A stretch of DNA of 59,267 nucleotides from Enterosoma sp964427595 (GTDB lineage Bacteria; Bacillota_I; Bacilli_A; RFN20; CAG-288): assembly GCA_964427595.1 (NCBI GenBank), contig CAYRUQ010000005.1, positions 1 through 59,267 on the forward strand, given 5' to 3'. The position numbers and the translations under genes were made by a program. Of this stretch, positions 1 through 8,122 are shown one piece after another. Within the stretch, counting starts at the first letter, position 1; each line of letters begins with the position of its first letter. The notes beneath the pieces were generated by a model that worked only from the letters and a program-made list of their open reading frames with translations, was not told the DNA's origin and made no database searches.

Positions 1-53
1 CCTTTTTATCTGTTCATTCTAGAGTCTTATTAAGAACTATTAACATAATGTTG

Positions 54-81
54 AGCTGTCAATTTATTGACAGCTGTTTTT
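54..81 (+). terminator. Rho-independent terminator upstream of hrcA
   Basis: AGCTGTCAA (54-62) pairs perfectly with TTGACAGCT (67-75) around a 4-nt loop, followed by a T-rich run. It probably ends a plus-strand gene lying left of the window and insulates the hrcA promoter. Confidence 0.75.
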
Positions 82-110
82 AGTTTTAATAATAAATTAG
101 CAATCTTGAC

Positions 111-138
111 TTGAATTTGCTAAACTCATCACTATAAT
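111..138 (+). promoter_or_regulatory. Promoter of the hrcA-grpE-dnaK-dnaJ operon
   Basis: TTGAAT (111-116) and a perfect TATAAT (133-138) are separated by 16 bases, a standard vegetative sigma-factor promoter. The predicted transcription start, about 145, lies inside the CIRCE-like element, which fits repression by HrcA. Confidence 0.75.
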
Positions 139-143
139 TATCT

Positions 144-170
144 GTGGCACTTGATAAAAAAGAGTGCTAA
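144..170 (+). promoter_or_regulatory. CIRCE-like HrcA operator
   Basis: The right arm GAGTGCTAA (162-170) is a perfect CIRCE half-site. The left arm GTGGCACTT (144-152) matches 6 of 9 consensus positions, and the spacer is exactly 9 bases. CIRCE is the known HrcA operator, and this copy sits just upstream of hrcA. Its degenerate left arm may weaken repression. Confidence 0.82.
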
Positions 171-184
171 CTGTGAGGTGCGAA

Positions 185-1312
185 ATGGAATTAACCCGCA
201 AGGATCAAGTCCTGAAAGGTATCGTTGAAGAGTTTGTCAAAACCGCTGCTCCAGTCGGTTCTAAAACCCTCTTGGAAAAATATGATTTGAATTGCTCTTC
301 GGCGACGATCAGAAACACCATGGTCGCTCTTGAAAAAGAAGGATTGATTGAGAAGACTCATGTCTCCTCAGGGAGAGTCCCTTCTGCTAAAGGATATCAA
401 TATTACCTTAATTATTTAGATGAGAGCTCGATGATGAACAACATCGACATGGAGTTTCAAAGAGAGTTCAAACAGATATTTGATTCTAAAACACGCTCAG
501 TTGAAGAAGTTCTCTCTAAATCCTGCGAGATGCTCTCTGAGTTGACTAACACCGCTACGATGGTCTTAGGACCGAAAGCAGAAGAAGAACATCTGGTCTC
601 TATTCAACTCTTGAAACTTGCTGAAAACACCTGCATGGGTATCTTCATCACCGACTCGGGTTACATTGAAAAACAGACCTTCGTTCTTCCTAAAAATAGT
701 TCCTTCACCTTCGAAGTTGCTTGCTCAGCTGTCAAAGTCCTCGATCAGAGATTAAACGGAACTAAGATATCGGAACTGAGAGGGAAGATGGATTCACTCG
801 CTCCTCTTCTGACTAAGAGCTTTGGTTCCTCAGGCGAGTTCTTACTTAAAACACTCCTTGAAGCGTTGATCGGCTTCGCTAGAAAGAGATTCGTCGTTTA
901 TGGAAAGAAGAACCTTCTCGCACTTCCAGAATTCTCAGATGATTCACAAGCCTTCCTCAATGCTATCGACGCTTTAGAAGATCCGACCAGCATCGAACAT
1001 GACATCTCTCATAACGATGACTTAGGTTCAGTCAAAGTCGGCTTCACCAACGGACAGCATGGTGATCTAGCTATCATCAAAAAGCCGATTAATGGTAGAG
1101 ATGAAATCGCTGTCGTCGGGCCTAAGAGAATGGACTACAAGAAGATTCTCTCAGCTCTAGAATATGTCGTCTTCATGATCAATCGTTACTTCGCTGATGA
1201 TGCTTCTACCTCCGCTTTAGTTCCCATCTCAGAACCGACGGAGATCAAACAACCTAAGAACAACAAGAAGTCGACTAAATCCAAAGGTCGAGGAAAGGAG
1301 GTAAGCAAATGA
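185..1312 (+). CDS. hrcA: Heat-inducible transcription repressor HrcA
   Basis: HrcA represses class I heat-shock operons by binding CIRCE, and its activity is set by GroE. The 375-residue protein has the family layout: an N-terminal winged helix (about residues 1-75, with the typical pattern KTLLEKY..SSATIRNTM and later SSGRVPSAKGYQYYL) and a C-terminal GAF-like dimerisation region ending in a charged Lys-rich tail. An upstream GTG at 164 is in frame but lies inside the CIRCE arm. The ATG at 185 follows a GTGAGGTG ribosome site and gives the family-typical N-terminus MELTRKDQ. It is first gene of the chaperone operon, and its stop overlaps the grpE start as ATGA. Identification is firm. Confidence 0.95.
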   Translation: MELTRKDQVLKGIVEEFVKTAAPVGSKTLLEKYDLNCSSATIRNTMVALEKEGLIEKTHVSSGRVPSAKGYQYYLNYLDESSMMNNIDMEFQREFKQIFDSKTRSVEEVLSKSCEMLSELTNTATMVLGPKAEEEHLVSIQLLKLAENTCMGIFITDSGYIEKQTFVLPKNSSFTFEVACSAVKVLDQRLNGTKISELRGKMDSLAPLLTKSFGSSGEFLLKTLLEALIGFARKRFVVYGKKNLLALPEFSDDSQAFLNAIDALEDPTSIEHDISHNDDLGSVKVGFTNGQHGDLAIIKKPINGRDEIAVVGPKRMDYKKILSALEYVVFMINRYFADDASTSALVPISEPTEIKQPKNNKKSTKSKGRGKEVSK

Positions 1313-1998
1313 GTCACGATAAAGAAAAAAAAGAAACCTCTCTGGATGAAACAAACACCAAAAAAGACGAGAAAGAAAAAGTCAATAAAGAGGTTGAGAA
1401 GTTAAAAGCTAAATTAGAAAAAGTTCTCGCTGAAAAAGATGAGCTGATGGATAAAGCTAAGGAGTGGGAAAACAAATACTACACTGCTTATGCGGATATG
1501 GCTAATACCAGAAAAGCTGTCAATAAAGAAAACGAAGAATTCAAGAAATACGCCATCTCCTCAGTCATCCAAGAGATCATCCCTGTTCTTGATAGCTTCG
1601 ATATGGCTCTGAAGAATGAACCGACTGATGAAAAGGTTAAAAATTATGTCGCCGGCTTCAAGATGATTCATTCAAAACTACTCAATTCTCTCAAACAATT
1701 AGGTGTTATCATCATTGATCCAAAAGTCGGTGACCCTTACGATCCCCACTCGATGGAAGCTTTCTCTACTATCGAAGGAGAGGAAGATAACTTGATAGCT
1801 GATATCTACACCAAAGGTTACAAATTATACGATCACCTCTTAAGACCTTCTGGTGTCATCATCACCACTAAGAGACAAGAGGTTCAAGAAGAAAAAGTAG
1901 AAGAAGAAGAAGAAAAGAAAGAAAATTCTGACACAGAAATAGAACAAACAGAAGAAAGTCAAAACACTTCAGAAACTGAAAATAAGGAGGAAAAGTGA
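1309..1998 (+). CDS. grpE: Nucleotide exchange factor GrpE
   Basis: GrpE is the cytosolic nucleotide-exchange factor that releases ADP from DnaK. The 229-residue protein starts with a charged coiled coil (about residues 15-60), then the conserved core (NKYYTAYADMANTRKA, DSFDMAL) and a beta domain containing VGDPYDPHSMEAFSTI and a RPSGVIITT end. After that comes an unusually acidic, low-complexity tail of roughly 45 residues rich in Glu, Lys, Ser and Thr, longer than in model GrpE proteins. Translation is coupled to hrcA by an ATGA overlap with a GGAGG site at about 1297. The stop is 2 bases from the dnaK ATG. Confidence 0.95.
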   Translation: MSHDKEKKETSLDETNTKKDEKEKVNKEVEKLKAKLEKVLAEKDELMDKAKEWENKYYTAYADMANTRKAVNKENEEFKKYAISSVIQEIIPVLDSFDMALKNEPTDEKVKNYVAGFKMIHSKLLNSLKQLGVIIIDPKVGDPYDPHSMEAFSTIEGEEDNLIADIYTKGYKLYDHLLRPSGVIITTKRQEVQEEKVEEEEEKKENSDTEIEQTEESQNTSETENKEEK

Positions 1999-2000
1999 TT

Positions 2001-3878
2001 ATGGCTAAAGAAGTAATTCTCGGTATCGACTTAGGAACGACTAACTCTGTCGTCTCCTATATGCAAGAAGATAAAACAGTTAAGGTTATCCCTTCACCTG
2101 AAGGAACTAACACCTGCCCTTCCGTCGTCTCGTTCAAAGCAGATGGTGAAGAGATCGTCGGTAATGCTGCTAAGCGTATGCTTTTGACTAACCAAGACAC
2201 CATCTATTCCATCAAGAGAAAGATGGGTACTAGAGAGACAGTTAATGTCAAGTGCCTCAATAAGAATTTCTCACCTGAAGAGATCTCCGCTAAGATCTTA
2301 AGCTACATCAAGAGCTATGCTGAAAAGTACATCGGTTATCCGGTCAAGAAAGCTGTCATCACCTGTCCTGCTTACTTCAACGATGATCAAAGAAGTGCTA
2401 CTAAAAACGCTGGTACTATCGCTGGCTTAGATGTCGTCAGAGTCATCTCTGAACCTACCGCTGCTGCTTTAGCTTATGGTATGGATTCTAAGAAGTCTGG
2501 TAAGATCATGGTCTTCGATTTAGGTGGTGGTACTTTAGATGTCTCCATCCTTGAAATCGGTGATGGAACTTTCGAAGTTTTATCCACTTCCGGTGATACC
2601 CACTTAGGTGGTGATGACTGGGATAAACACATCATCGATTGGTTAATCCATGAAATCAAGAATCAATGCAATATCATCATCGATGAAAAGAACCCCAAAG
2701 ATAGACCTACTCTCCAAAGATTAAGAGATGAAGCTGAAAAAGCTAAGATCAACCTCTCCTCTCAGAGTGAAACTATCATCTCTCTTCCTTACATCGGCTT
2801 CCAAGATGGAGCTCCTGTCAACTTTGAGACCACTTTAAGAAGAGCTGACTTTGAAAAGATCACCGCTGATTTGATCGATCGTTGCCGTTCACCTTTCGAG
2901 AAAGCTTTAGCTGATGCTAAGCTTTCTGTCAGCGACTTAGATGACATCATCTTAGTCGGTGGTTCTACCAGAATGCCTCAGGTCGTCGATTTCGTCACTA
3001 GACTCAACAATGGTAAGAAACCTAATCAGTCCATCAACCCTGATGAAGCTGTCTCTGTCGGCGCTGCTATTCAAGGTGGTGTCATCAGAGGTGACATCAA
3101 CGATGTCGTCTTACTCGATGTCACTCCTTTGACTTTAGGTATTGAGACCTTAGGTGGTGTCATGACTCCTTTAATCCCTAGAAACACCACGATTCCTACC
3201 ACTAGACAACAGATCTTCTCCACAGCTGAAGACAATCAACCTGGCGTTGAGATTCAAGTCTATCAGGGTGAGAGACCGATGGCTAACGACAACAAATTCT
3301 TAGGTCGTTTCAAACTCGATGGTATCCGTCCTGCTAGACGTGGTGAGCCGAGAATTCAGGTCACCTTCTCTATCGATGTCAATGGTATCGTCTCCGTCTC
3401 TGCTAAGGATTTAGATTCCAACAGAGAACAACACATCACCATCTCTAACTCCGCTGGTCTTTCTAAAGAAGAGATCGATAGAATGGTCAAAGAAGCTGAA
3501 GCTAATAAAGAAGCTGACGATAAGAGAAAAGATGAAGCTGATACTAGAAATGAAGCTGATCAACTCATCAACACGATCGATAGACAGCTTGATGATAAAG
3601 AACATCCTGTCGATGATAAGACTAAAGAAGCGGCTTTGAAGATCAGAAATGAGATCAAAGACCTCTTAGACAAGAATGATATCCCTGCTGTCAAAGCTAA
3701 GTTAGCTGAATTACAACAAGCTGCTAACCAGGTTTATCAAGCTTCCGCTCAAGCCCAGGCTAACAACTCCACTGAAACTGCTGGAAGTACTCAAAATACT
3801 GAAACTGATCCTAATGTCGTCGATGCCACTTTTACCGAAAAGAATGACGATGAGGGAAACAATTCTTCTAACAACTGA
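2001..3878 (+). CDS. dnaK: Hsp70 chaperone DnaK
   Basis: DnaK is the ATP-driven Hsp70 chaperone that works with DnaJ and GrpE. The 625-residue protein has the N-terminal nucleotide-binding domain opening with GIDLGTTNS, the phosphate-binding motif VFDLGGGTLDVSIL, the ILVGGSTRMPQV motif, the DVTPLTLGIETLGG linker region, a substrate-binding domain and a helical lid ending in a low-complexity acidic tail. An in-frame GTG at 1995 lies upstream, but the ATG at 2001 sits 10 bases after AAGGAGG and gives the usual start MAKEVILGIDLG. A hairpin follows the gene before dnaJ. Confidence 0.97.
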   Translation: MAKEVILGIDLGTTNSVVSYMQEDKTVKVIPSPEGTNTCPSVVSFKADGEEIVGNAAKRMLLTNQDTIYSIKRKMGTRETVNVKCLNKNFSPEEISAKILSYIKSYAEKYIGYPVKKAVITCPAYFNDDQRSATKNAGTIAGLDVVRVISEPTAAALAYGMDSKKSGKIMVFDLGGGTLDVSILEIGDGTFEVLSTSGDTHLGGDDWDKHIIDWLIHEIKNQCNIIIDEKNPKDRPTLQRLRDEAEKAKINLSSQSETIISLPYIGFQDGAPVNFETTLRRADFEKITADLIDRCRSPFEKALADAKLSVSDLDDIILVGGSTRMPQVVDFVTRLNNGKKPNQSINPDEAVSVGAAIQGGVIRGDINDVVLLDVTPLTLGIETLGGVMTPLIPRNTTIPTTRQQIFSTAEDNQPGVEIQVYQGERPMANDNKFLGRFKLDGIRPARRGEPRIQVTFSIDVNGIVSVSAKDLDSNREQHITISNSAGLSKEEIDRMVKEAEANKEADDKRKDEADTRNEADQLINTIDRQLDDKEHPVDDKTKEAALKIRNEIKDLLDKNDIPAVKAKLAELQQAANQVYQASAQAQANNSTETAGSTQNTETDPNVVDATFTEKNDDEGNNSSNN

Positions 3879-3886
3879 TAACAACT

Positions 3887-3912
3887 GCCCGAATTTGCTT
3901 TCGGGCTTTCTC
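3887..3912 (+). terminator. Hairpin between dnaK and dnaJ (partial terminator)
   Basis: GCCCGAA (3887-3893) pairs with TTCGGGC (3900-3906), followed by TTTCTCTT. There is no obvious separate dnaJ promoter before the ribosome site at 3918, so this likely lets part of transcription through, giving less DnaJ than DnaK. The read-through role is inference. Confidence 0.65.
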
Positions 3913-3930
3913 TTATAAAGGAGGCAGATG

Positions 3931-5079
3931 ATGGCAGATAACAAAGACTATTATGCGATACTAGGCGTAGATAAGAACGCCACTCAAGATGAGATCAAAA
4001 GCGCCTACCGCAAACTGGCTAAACAATACCATCCAGATCTGAATCATTCGCCTGACGCTGCTGATAAGTTCAAAGAGATCACCGAAGCCTATGAGATTCT
4101 CTCTGATCCGCAAAAGAGAGCTCAATACGATCAATTCGGAAGTGCTGCTTTCGATAATAACGGCATGAACGGATTCAACGCTGGTGGTTTCAATGCTAAT
4201 ATGAATGACTTTGGTGATCTAGGAGATATCTTCTCTCAGTTCTTTGGCGGAGGCGGTGGGTTCCAAAGAGGTCAAAGACGTGATAATGTCCCCAGAAAGG
4301 GTGCTAATCGCAAAGTCACGATTGAACTCTCCTTTGATGAAGCTGTCAAAGGCGCTAAGAAAGATATACATCTCAGTTTCATCGACACCTGTCCACATTG
4401 CCATGGAACTGGTGCTAAAAGCGCTAGCGATATCGAGACTTGTCCGACTTGTCATGGTCAAGGTAGAGTCAGAACTAGACAGAGAACTATATTTGGCATG
4501 ATGGAGCAAGAAAGCTATTGCCCTGATTGCGGAGGTAGTGGAAAAAGAGTCAGGACTAAGTGTCCTACTTGCCATGGTCAAGGTAGAGTTCAAACTTCTA
4601 AGACGATCACCGTCAATGTTCCGGCTGGTGTAGATAATGGTAACACCATGAAGATCGATGGTTATGGAGATGGTGGTGTCAATGGTGGGCCTAAAGGAGA
4701 TTTGATCATCCAATTCCAAGTCGCACCTAGCTCTAAATTCACCAGAAAAGGAAATGATATCTATATCTCTGCTCCTATCGCTTTCACTGATGCGCTTCTA
4801 GGAGCTACTATCACTATTCCGACTGTCTATGGTGAAGCCGACTTAGTCATCCCACCTTGCACAGAAGCTAATACGATCTTGAAGATGGCTGGTCAAGGTG
4901 TTAAAAATGCCACTACTAACAAGACTGGTGATGAGTATGTAACTATCAATGTCAAGTTCCCGAAGAATCTCAATAAAGAACAAAAAGAGTTGATTCAGAA
5001 GGTAGCGGATATCGAAGAAGGCAAACAATCTGGAGTCTTCAGTTGGTTAAAACATAAATTAGCTGGAGAAAAGAAGTGA
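3931..5079 (+). CDS. dnaJ: Chaperone protein DnaJ
   Basis: DnaJ is the Hsp40 co-chaperone that loads substrates on DnaK and stimulates its ATPase. The J-domain (residues about 4-68) carries the HPD motif in KQYHPDLNH. A Gly/Phe-rich segment follows, then four zinc-finger repeats of the CxxCxGxG type (CPHCHGTG, CPTCHGQG, CPDCGGSG, CPTCHGQG) and the C-terminal substrate-binding domains, so this is a type I DnaJ of 382 residues. Two consecutive ATG codons are available (3928 and 3931); the second is 6 bases after AAGGAGG (3918-3924) and is preferred. Confidence 0.96.
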   Translation: MADNKDYYAILGVDKNATQDEIKSAYRKLAKQYHPDLNHSPDAADKFKEITEAYEILSDPQKRAQYDQFGSAAFDNNGMNGFNAGGFNANMNDFGDLGDIFSQFFGGGGGFQRGQRRDNVPRKGANRKVTIELSFDEAVKGAKKDIHLSFIDTCPHCHGTGAKSASDIETCPTCHGQGRVRTRQRTIFGMMEQESYCPDCGGSGKRVRTKCPTCHGQGRVQTSKTITVNVPAGVDNGNTMKIDGYGDGGVNGGPKGDLIIQFQVAPSSKFTRKGNDIYISAPIAFTDALLGATITIPTVYGEADLVIPPCTEANTILKMAGQGVKNATTNKTGDEYVTINVKFPKNLNKEQKELIQKVADIEEGKQSGVFSWLKHKLAGEKK

Positions 5080-5082
5080 TTT

Positions 5083-5105
5083 AAGGAGGGTTTTCCCTCC
5101 TTTTT
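5083..5105 (+). terminator. Terminator after dnaJ that contains a Shine-Dalgarno sequence
   Basis: AAGGAGGG (5083-5090) pairs with CCCTCCTT (5095-5102) around TTTT and runs into TTTTTC. The hairpin ends 7 bases before the next start codon, so it both terminates the chaperone operon and hides the only strong ribosome-site-like sequence upstream of the next gene. Confidence 0.75.
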
Positions 5106-5109
5106 CAAT

Positions 5110-5961
5110 ATGAAAAACATGGACAAAGAAGAAAGAAAAATCAATTTAGAAGGAACTATCAATACTCGTGATTTAGGCGGGTATTTAACTCTTGATAACA
5201 GAAGAGTTAAAAGAAGAATGTTCATTAGATCTGATAGTTTAGATCAGCTTTCTTTAAGTGATATTTCTGTCTTTGAAAGAGAGTATCATTTACGTTTTGA
5301 TGTCGATTTAAGAAGCCAAGGTGAGATTGATGAGAAGAAAGATAAAGAGATTCCAGGATGTCTTTTCATCCATGCTCCTATCACTAAAGAACTCTCTCCT
5401 ATCAAAAGAGGAAAAGAACAGGATTTAAATATAGCTGACCCTGCTTTAAAAGGAATCATAGGTTATATCTACTTTCTAGATGAGAATGGTGATATCTCTA
5501 AAGCGATGGAAAATGTCTACCTAGACTTTCTTCTCTCTTCTTGTGGAAGAGAAAACTATTCTCTTCTTTTTAAGACGATGCTGAAATTAAAAGATGGTGA
5601 ATCTCTTCTTTTCCATTGCAAAGACGGCAAGGATAGAACTGGAGTAGCTGCTGCTTTGTTTTTAAGCATTTTAAATGTTCCTGAAAAAGTCGTTATAGAA
5701 GATTATCTACTCACTAATAAGATGGTGGAAAAGAAAGCTAAAGCTCGTGAACAAGTATTAAGAGATGTTTATCTGATCAAGGATGAAGTATTGATTAATA
5801 GTGCTGTCTCTATCACTGGTGTAAGACCAAACTGGATAGAAGCCACTTTAAATAAGATCAAAGAAGACTATGGTGATGTCGAGAATTACTTCTTAAAAGG
5901 ATTAAATTTCACCAAAGAAGAGATCACTAAATTACGAGATATTGCGCTAGAGTCAACTTAG
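5110..5961 (+). CDS. Tyrosine-protein phosphatase-like protein
   Basis: The protein (283 residues) resembles the bacterial tyrosine/serine phosphatases of the Y_phosphatase3 type. It shows the N-terminal LEGTINTRDLGGY motif and the P-loop FHCKDGKDRTGVAA, with the catalytic Cys and the Arg of HCx5R. Neither signal peptide nor membrane segment is visible, so it should be cytosolic. The substrate cannot be read from sequence; the family includes protein-tyrosine, phosphoinositide and dual-specificity enzymes. ATG 5110 is used; another ATG is at 5119. No free ribosome site is visible because the only AGGAGGG lies in the preceding terminator stem. The next gene is convergent, 12 bases away. Confidence 0.8.
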   Translation: MKNMDKEERKINLEGTINTRDLGGYLTLDNRRVKRRMFIRSDSLDQLSLSDISVFEREYHLRFDVDLRSQGEIDEKKDKEIPGCLFIHAPITKELSPIKRGKEQDLNIADPALKGIIGYIYFLDENGDISKAMENVYLDFLLSSCGRENYSLLFKTMLKLKDGESLLFHCKDGKDRTGVAAALFLSILNVPEKVVIEDYLLTNKMVEKKAKAREQVLRDVYLIKDEVLINSAVSITGVRPNWIEATLNKIKEDYGDVENYFLKGLNFTKEEITKLRDIALEST

Positions 5962-5973
5962 AGCTAACTGAAA

Positions 5974-7313
5974 TCAGCTTTCACTATCAGGGATAGTCAC
6001 GATGATGGTGAAGATATCATTGTTGATGATGATCTGACTATTACCTTGATAATAAGAAGCGATATGTTTGATGCTTTTTATTCCTAAACCATGACTTTCT
6101 TTATCGGCTTTGCTAGTCATGAACTCCTCATCTTCTTTAGGGATTTCACCTTGGAAATAGTTGTCACATCTGAATATTGATAAAGAATTTTTATAAGAGA
6201 TCTCCGCAGAGATGACTCTTTTCTCTTTGTCTTGTATTTTTAATACTGCTTCAATCGCATTATCTAAAACATTACCAATTAACGCATAAAGATAAGTGTT
6301 TGATACCGACTTAAACGCCTCAGGATTGACGATAGTGGAGAGACGAATATCGTGTTTCTTGCAGTAATACCATTTCTCTTGCAAGACGATGTTTAAAACC
6401 TGATTATCAGTAACTATCAAATCATCATAGATTTTGATGTCATCTTCGAGCTGTTTTAAAAGCTCATCGGCATCCTTTCCACCCTCTCTTAGTATTCTGA
6501 CTTGATGCTTGAGATCATGAACTCTGATCTTCAGTTCATCTGAGCTAGCTTTAGCATACTTATACTGCCATTCTTGTTGTTTAAGCATCTTAGCAGAGAT
6601 GTAGTTTTCAACCTTCAAGTCGTTTGATCTCTTCACGAAAGCATCAAATGCGAAGATCAAAACTAAGGTGATGAGCTCACAAATCATAACTAAAATGTAA
6701 AAAAGTTTGTCTTCTTGAGAGAAGAATTCAGAGATTGAATTGATGATTATCGTTGCTAAAACGACTATGATGTAGAAAATCAGCAGCGGAATATCAAGGA
6801 TATTCTCATAAAGTTTGAATATCTTTCTAAAAATCAAAACGAATGAGGTTCCATAAATCAGAAAGTAAATAGCGATGTAGATAAGGCAGTTTTGCCACGT
6901 TCCATAACGATAATCTAAGAAATTAAGTTCAGGATTGATGCTTTCAATGAGAATGATATATAAACAGAAGGCGATCTGTCTTAAGGCAAAGCTTTTGGTG
7001 AAGTCAGAAAAGAGCTCGTAGATGCTTCCTTTAAGAAGAAAAACACATAGTAAAACCGATAATGAAAAAAGGCAGATATATCCAAAAATGGACAAAAGAA
7101 CACCTAAAGTTGTGTAATTGTTATTTCCAGATAAAACAAAGCTATTTAAATAAGATAACCCGGTTATTACTACTAAAGAGAAGACAGCTGCACATAGAAG
7201 TCTTATCGGTAGATATTGTCTCTTTTTTGCTTGATGAAAAGAGGAAGTAATGCGGCAAGTGTCTCTATGACTATAAGAGAGTAACGTAAGGCTACAAAAG
7301 AGACTAAGTTCAT
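5974..7313 (-). CDS. AgrC-like GHKL sensor histidine kinase, with an apparent frameshift near its N-terminus
   Basis: The cytoplasmic part has the AgrC/NatK-type layout: DHp motif VHDLKHQV with the presumed phospho-His, N-box NVLDNAIEA, and G-box SHGLGIKSIKHI. Several membrane helices precede it. The natural start is ATG 7313, which overlaps the regulator stop as ATGA and has GGGAGAAG upstream. That frame gives a good first helix (SLIVIETLAALLPLFIKQ) but meets a stop shortly after an A6 run (plus-strand T 7223-7228). The rest of the kinase is in the frame one base earlier. One extra A would join them into a protein of 446 residues with about seven helices. The alternative open start at 7335 (GTG) gives an unlikely hydrophilic N-terminus. 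Frameshift, slippage and sequencing error cannot be told apart here. Confidence 0.8.
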
Positions 7314-8020
7314 GAGCTTCTCCCAGCATATGCACCTAGTGCTTGAAGGAAACTATCTCGGTAGTTTTTAGTTAAAGGGATAGAGATATCACCTAGTTCA
7401 ACTTCTTGTCTTCTAACTTTAGTTACATGTCGAAGATTAATCAAAAATGAGTTGCCACTTTTTGCAAAGGAAGAAGAGACGGAAGAAGCGATATCCTTCA
7501 TAGTTTCCCTAGTGATAAAAACATTATCTAGGGTATGAATATGAAGATAATGTTTATTTATTTCAAAATAGAGAATCTCTTTTTCTTTCAATCGAACTAA
7601 TCCATCTTTGATCTTAAAAGAAAGTTCTTTTGTCTGTTGAGAATCAATGTGCTTTAACGCCTTTTTCAGCTTTAAAGAAAAGTCAAAATAAGAGAGGGGT
7701 TTAAGAATATAATCGATGGCATCAACATCATAAGAATCAACTGCGAATTGAGCAGTTTTAGTGATGAATATAACTGCGACGTTCTCCGCTTTCTTTCTTA
7801 TCTCTTTAGCGACATCAAGCCCGTTTTTATCACCGGGAAGAATGATGTCTAATAACAGAAGATCTAAAGTAGAGAAATTCAATGATAAAAAATCATCACC
7901 TTTATCAAAAGTGACGACTTCAAACTCAAGGTCGTTTTCTTTGAAAAAACGATTCAACATCAGTAAAGTGATCTCTTTTTCACTTTGTTCATCTTCTAAA
8001 AGAGCGATTCTATATTTCAT
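7310..8020 (-). CDS. LytTR-family response regulator (AgrA/LytR-like)
   Basis: The N-terminal receiver domain (residues 1-125) has the acidic pair ED at 9-10, the phospho-acceptor Asp58 in LLLLDIILPG and the conserved Lys in ILKPLSYFDF. The C-terminal half is a LytTR DNA-binding domain (LRLKEKEILYFE-like, FLINLRHVTKV, IPLTKNYRDSF). It is the cognate regulator of the kinase whose start overlaps its stop. Targets are unknown; the pair lies just downstream of the GH3/lipoprotein operon, which is separated by a strong terminator. No AgrD-like peptide gene was found next to it. Confidence 0.88.
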   Translation of the reverse strand: MKYRIALLEDEQSEKEITLLMLNRFFKENDLEFEVVTFDKGDDFLSLNFSTLDLLLLDIILPGDKNGLDVAKEIRKKAENVAVIFITKTAQFAVDSYDVDAIDYILKPLSYFDFSLKLKKALKHIDSQQTKELSFKIKDGLVRLKEKEILYFEINKHYLHIHTLDNVFITRETMKDIASSVSSSFAKSGNSFLINLRHVTKVRRQEVELGDISIPLTKNYRDSFLQALGAYAGRSS

Positions 8021-8077
8021 TTTCTTATCTTCTCGCTTTTTTTATTTTAACAATATGAACTATCTGCTTCTAGGTAG

Positions 8078-8116
8078 AAAAAAGAGCTCGGGAGAGGAGG
8101 CCTTCTCGAGCTCTTT
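8078..8116 (-). terminator. Terminator of the lipoprotein-GH3 operon
   Basis: AAAGAGCTCG (8081-8090) pairs perfectly with CGAGCTCTTT (8107-8116); on the minus strand the stem runs into six T. It lies 7 bases after the GH3 stop. Confidence 0.88.
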
Positions 8117-8122
8117 GGAAAA

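Noticed and set aside
4219..4719. A 166-residue frame opposite dnaJ
   Set aside because: Antisense shadow of the conserved dnaJ coding sequence, with no ribosome site and no recognisable motif.
7310..8122. An AgrD-like autoinducing peptide gene next to the AgrC/LytTR pair
   Set aside because: No short frame with a ribosome site and a Cys-containing AgrD-like core was found on either strand between the pair and its neighbours.
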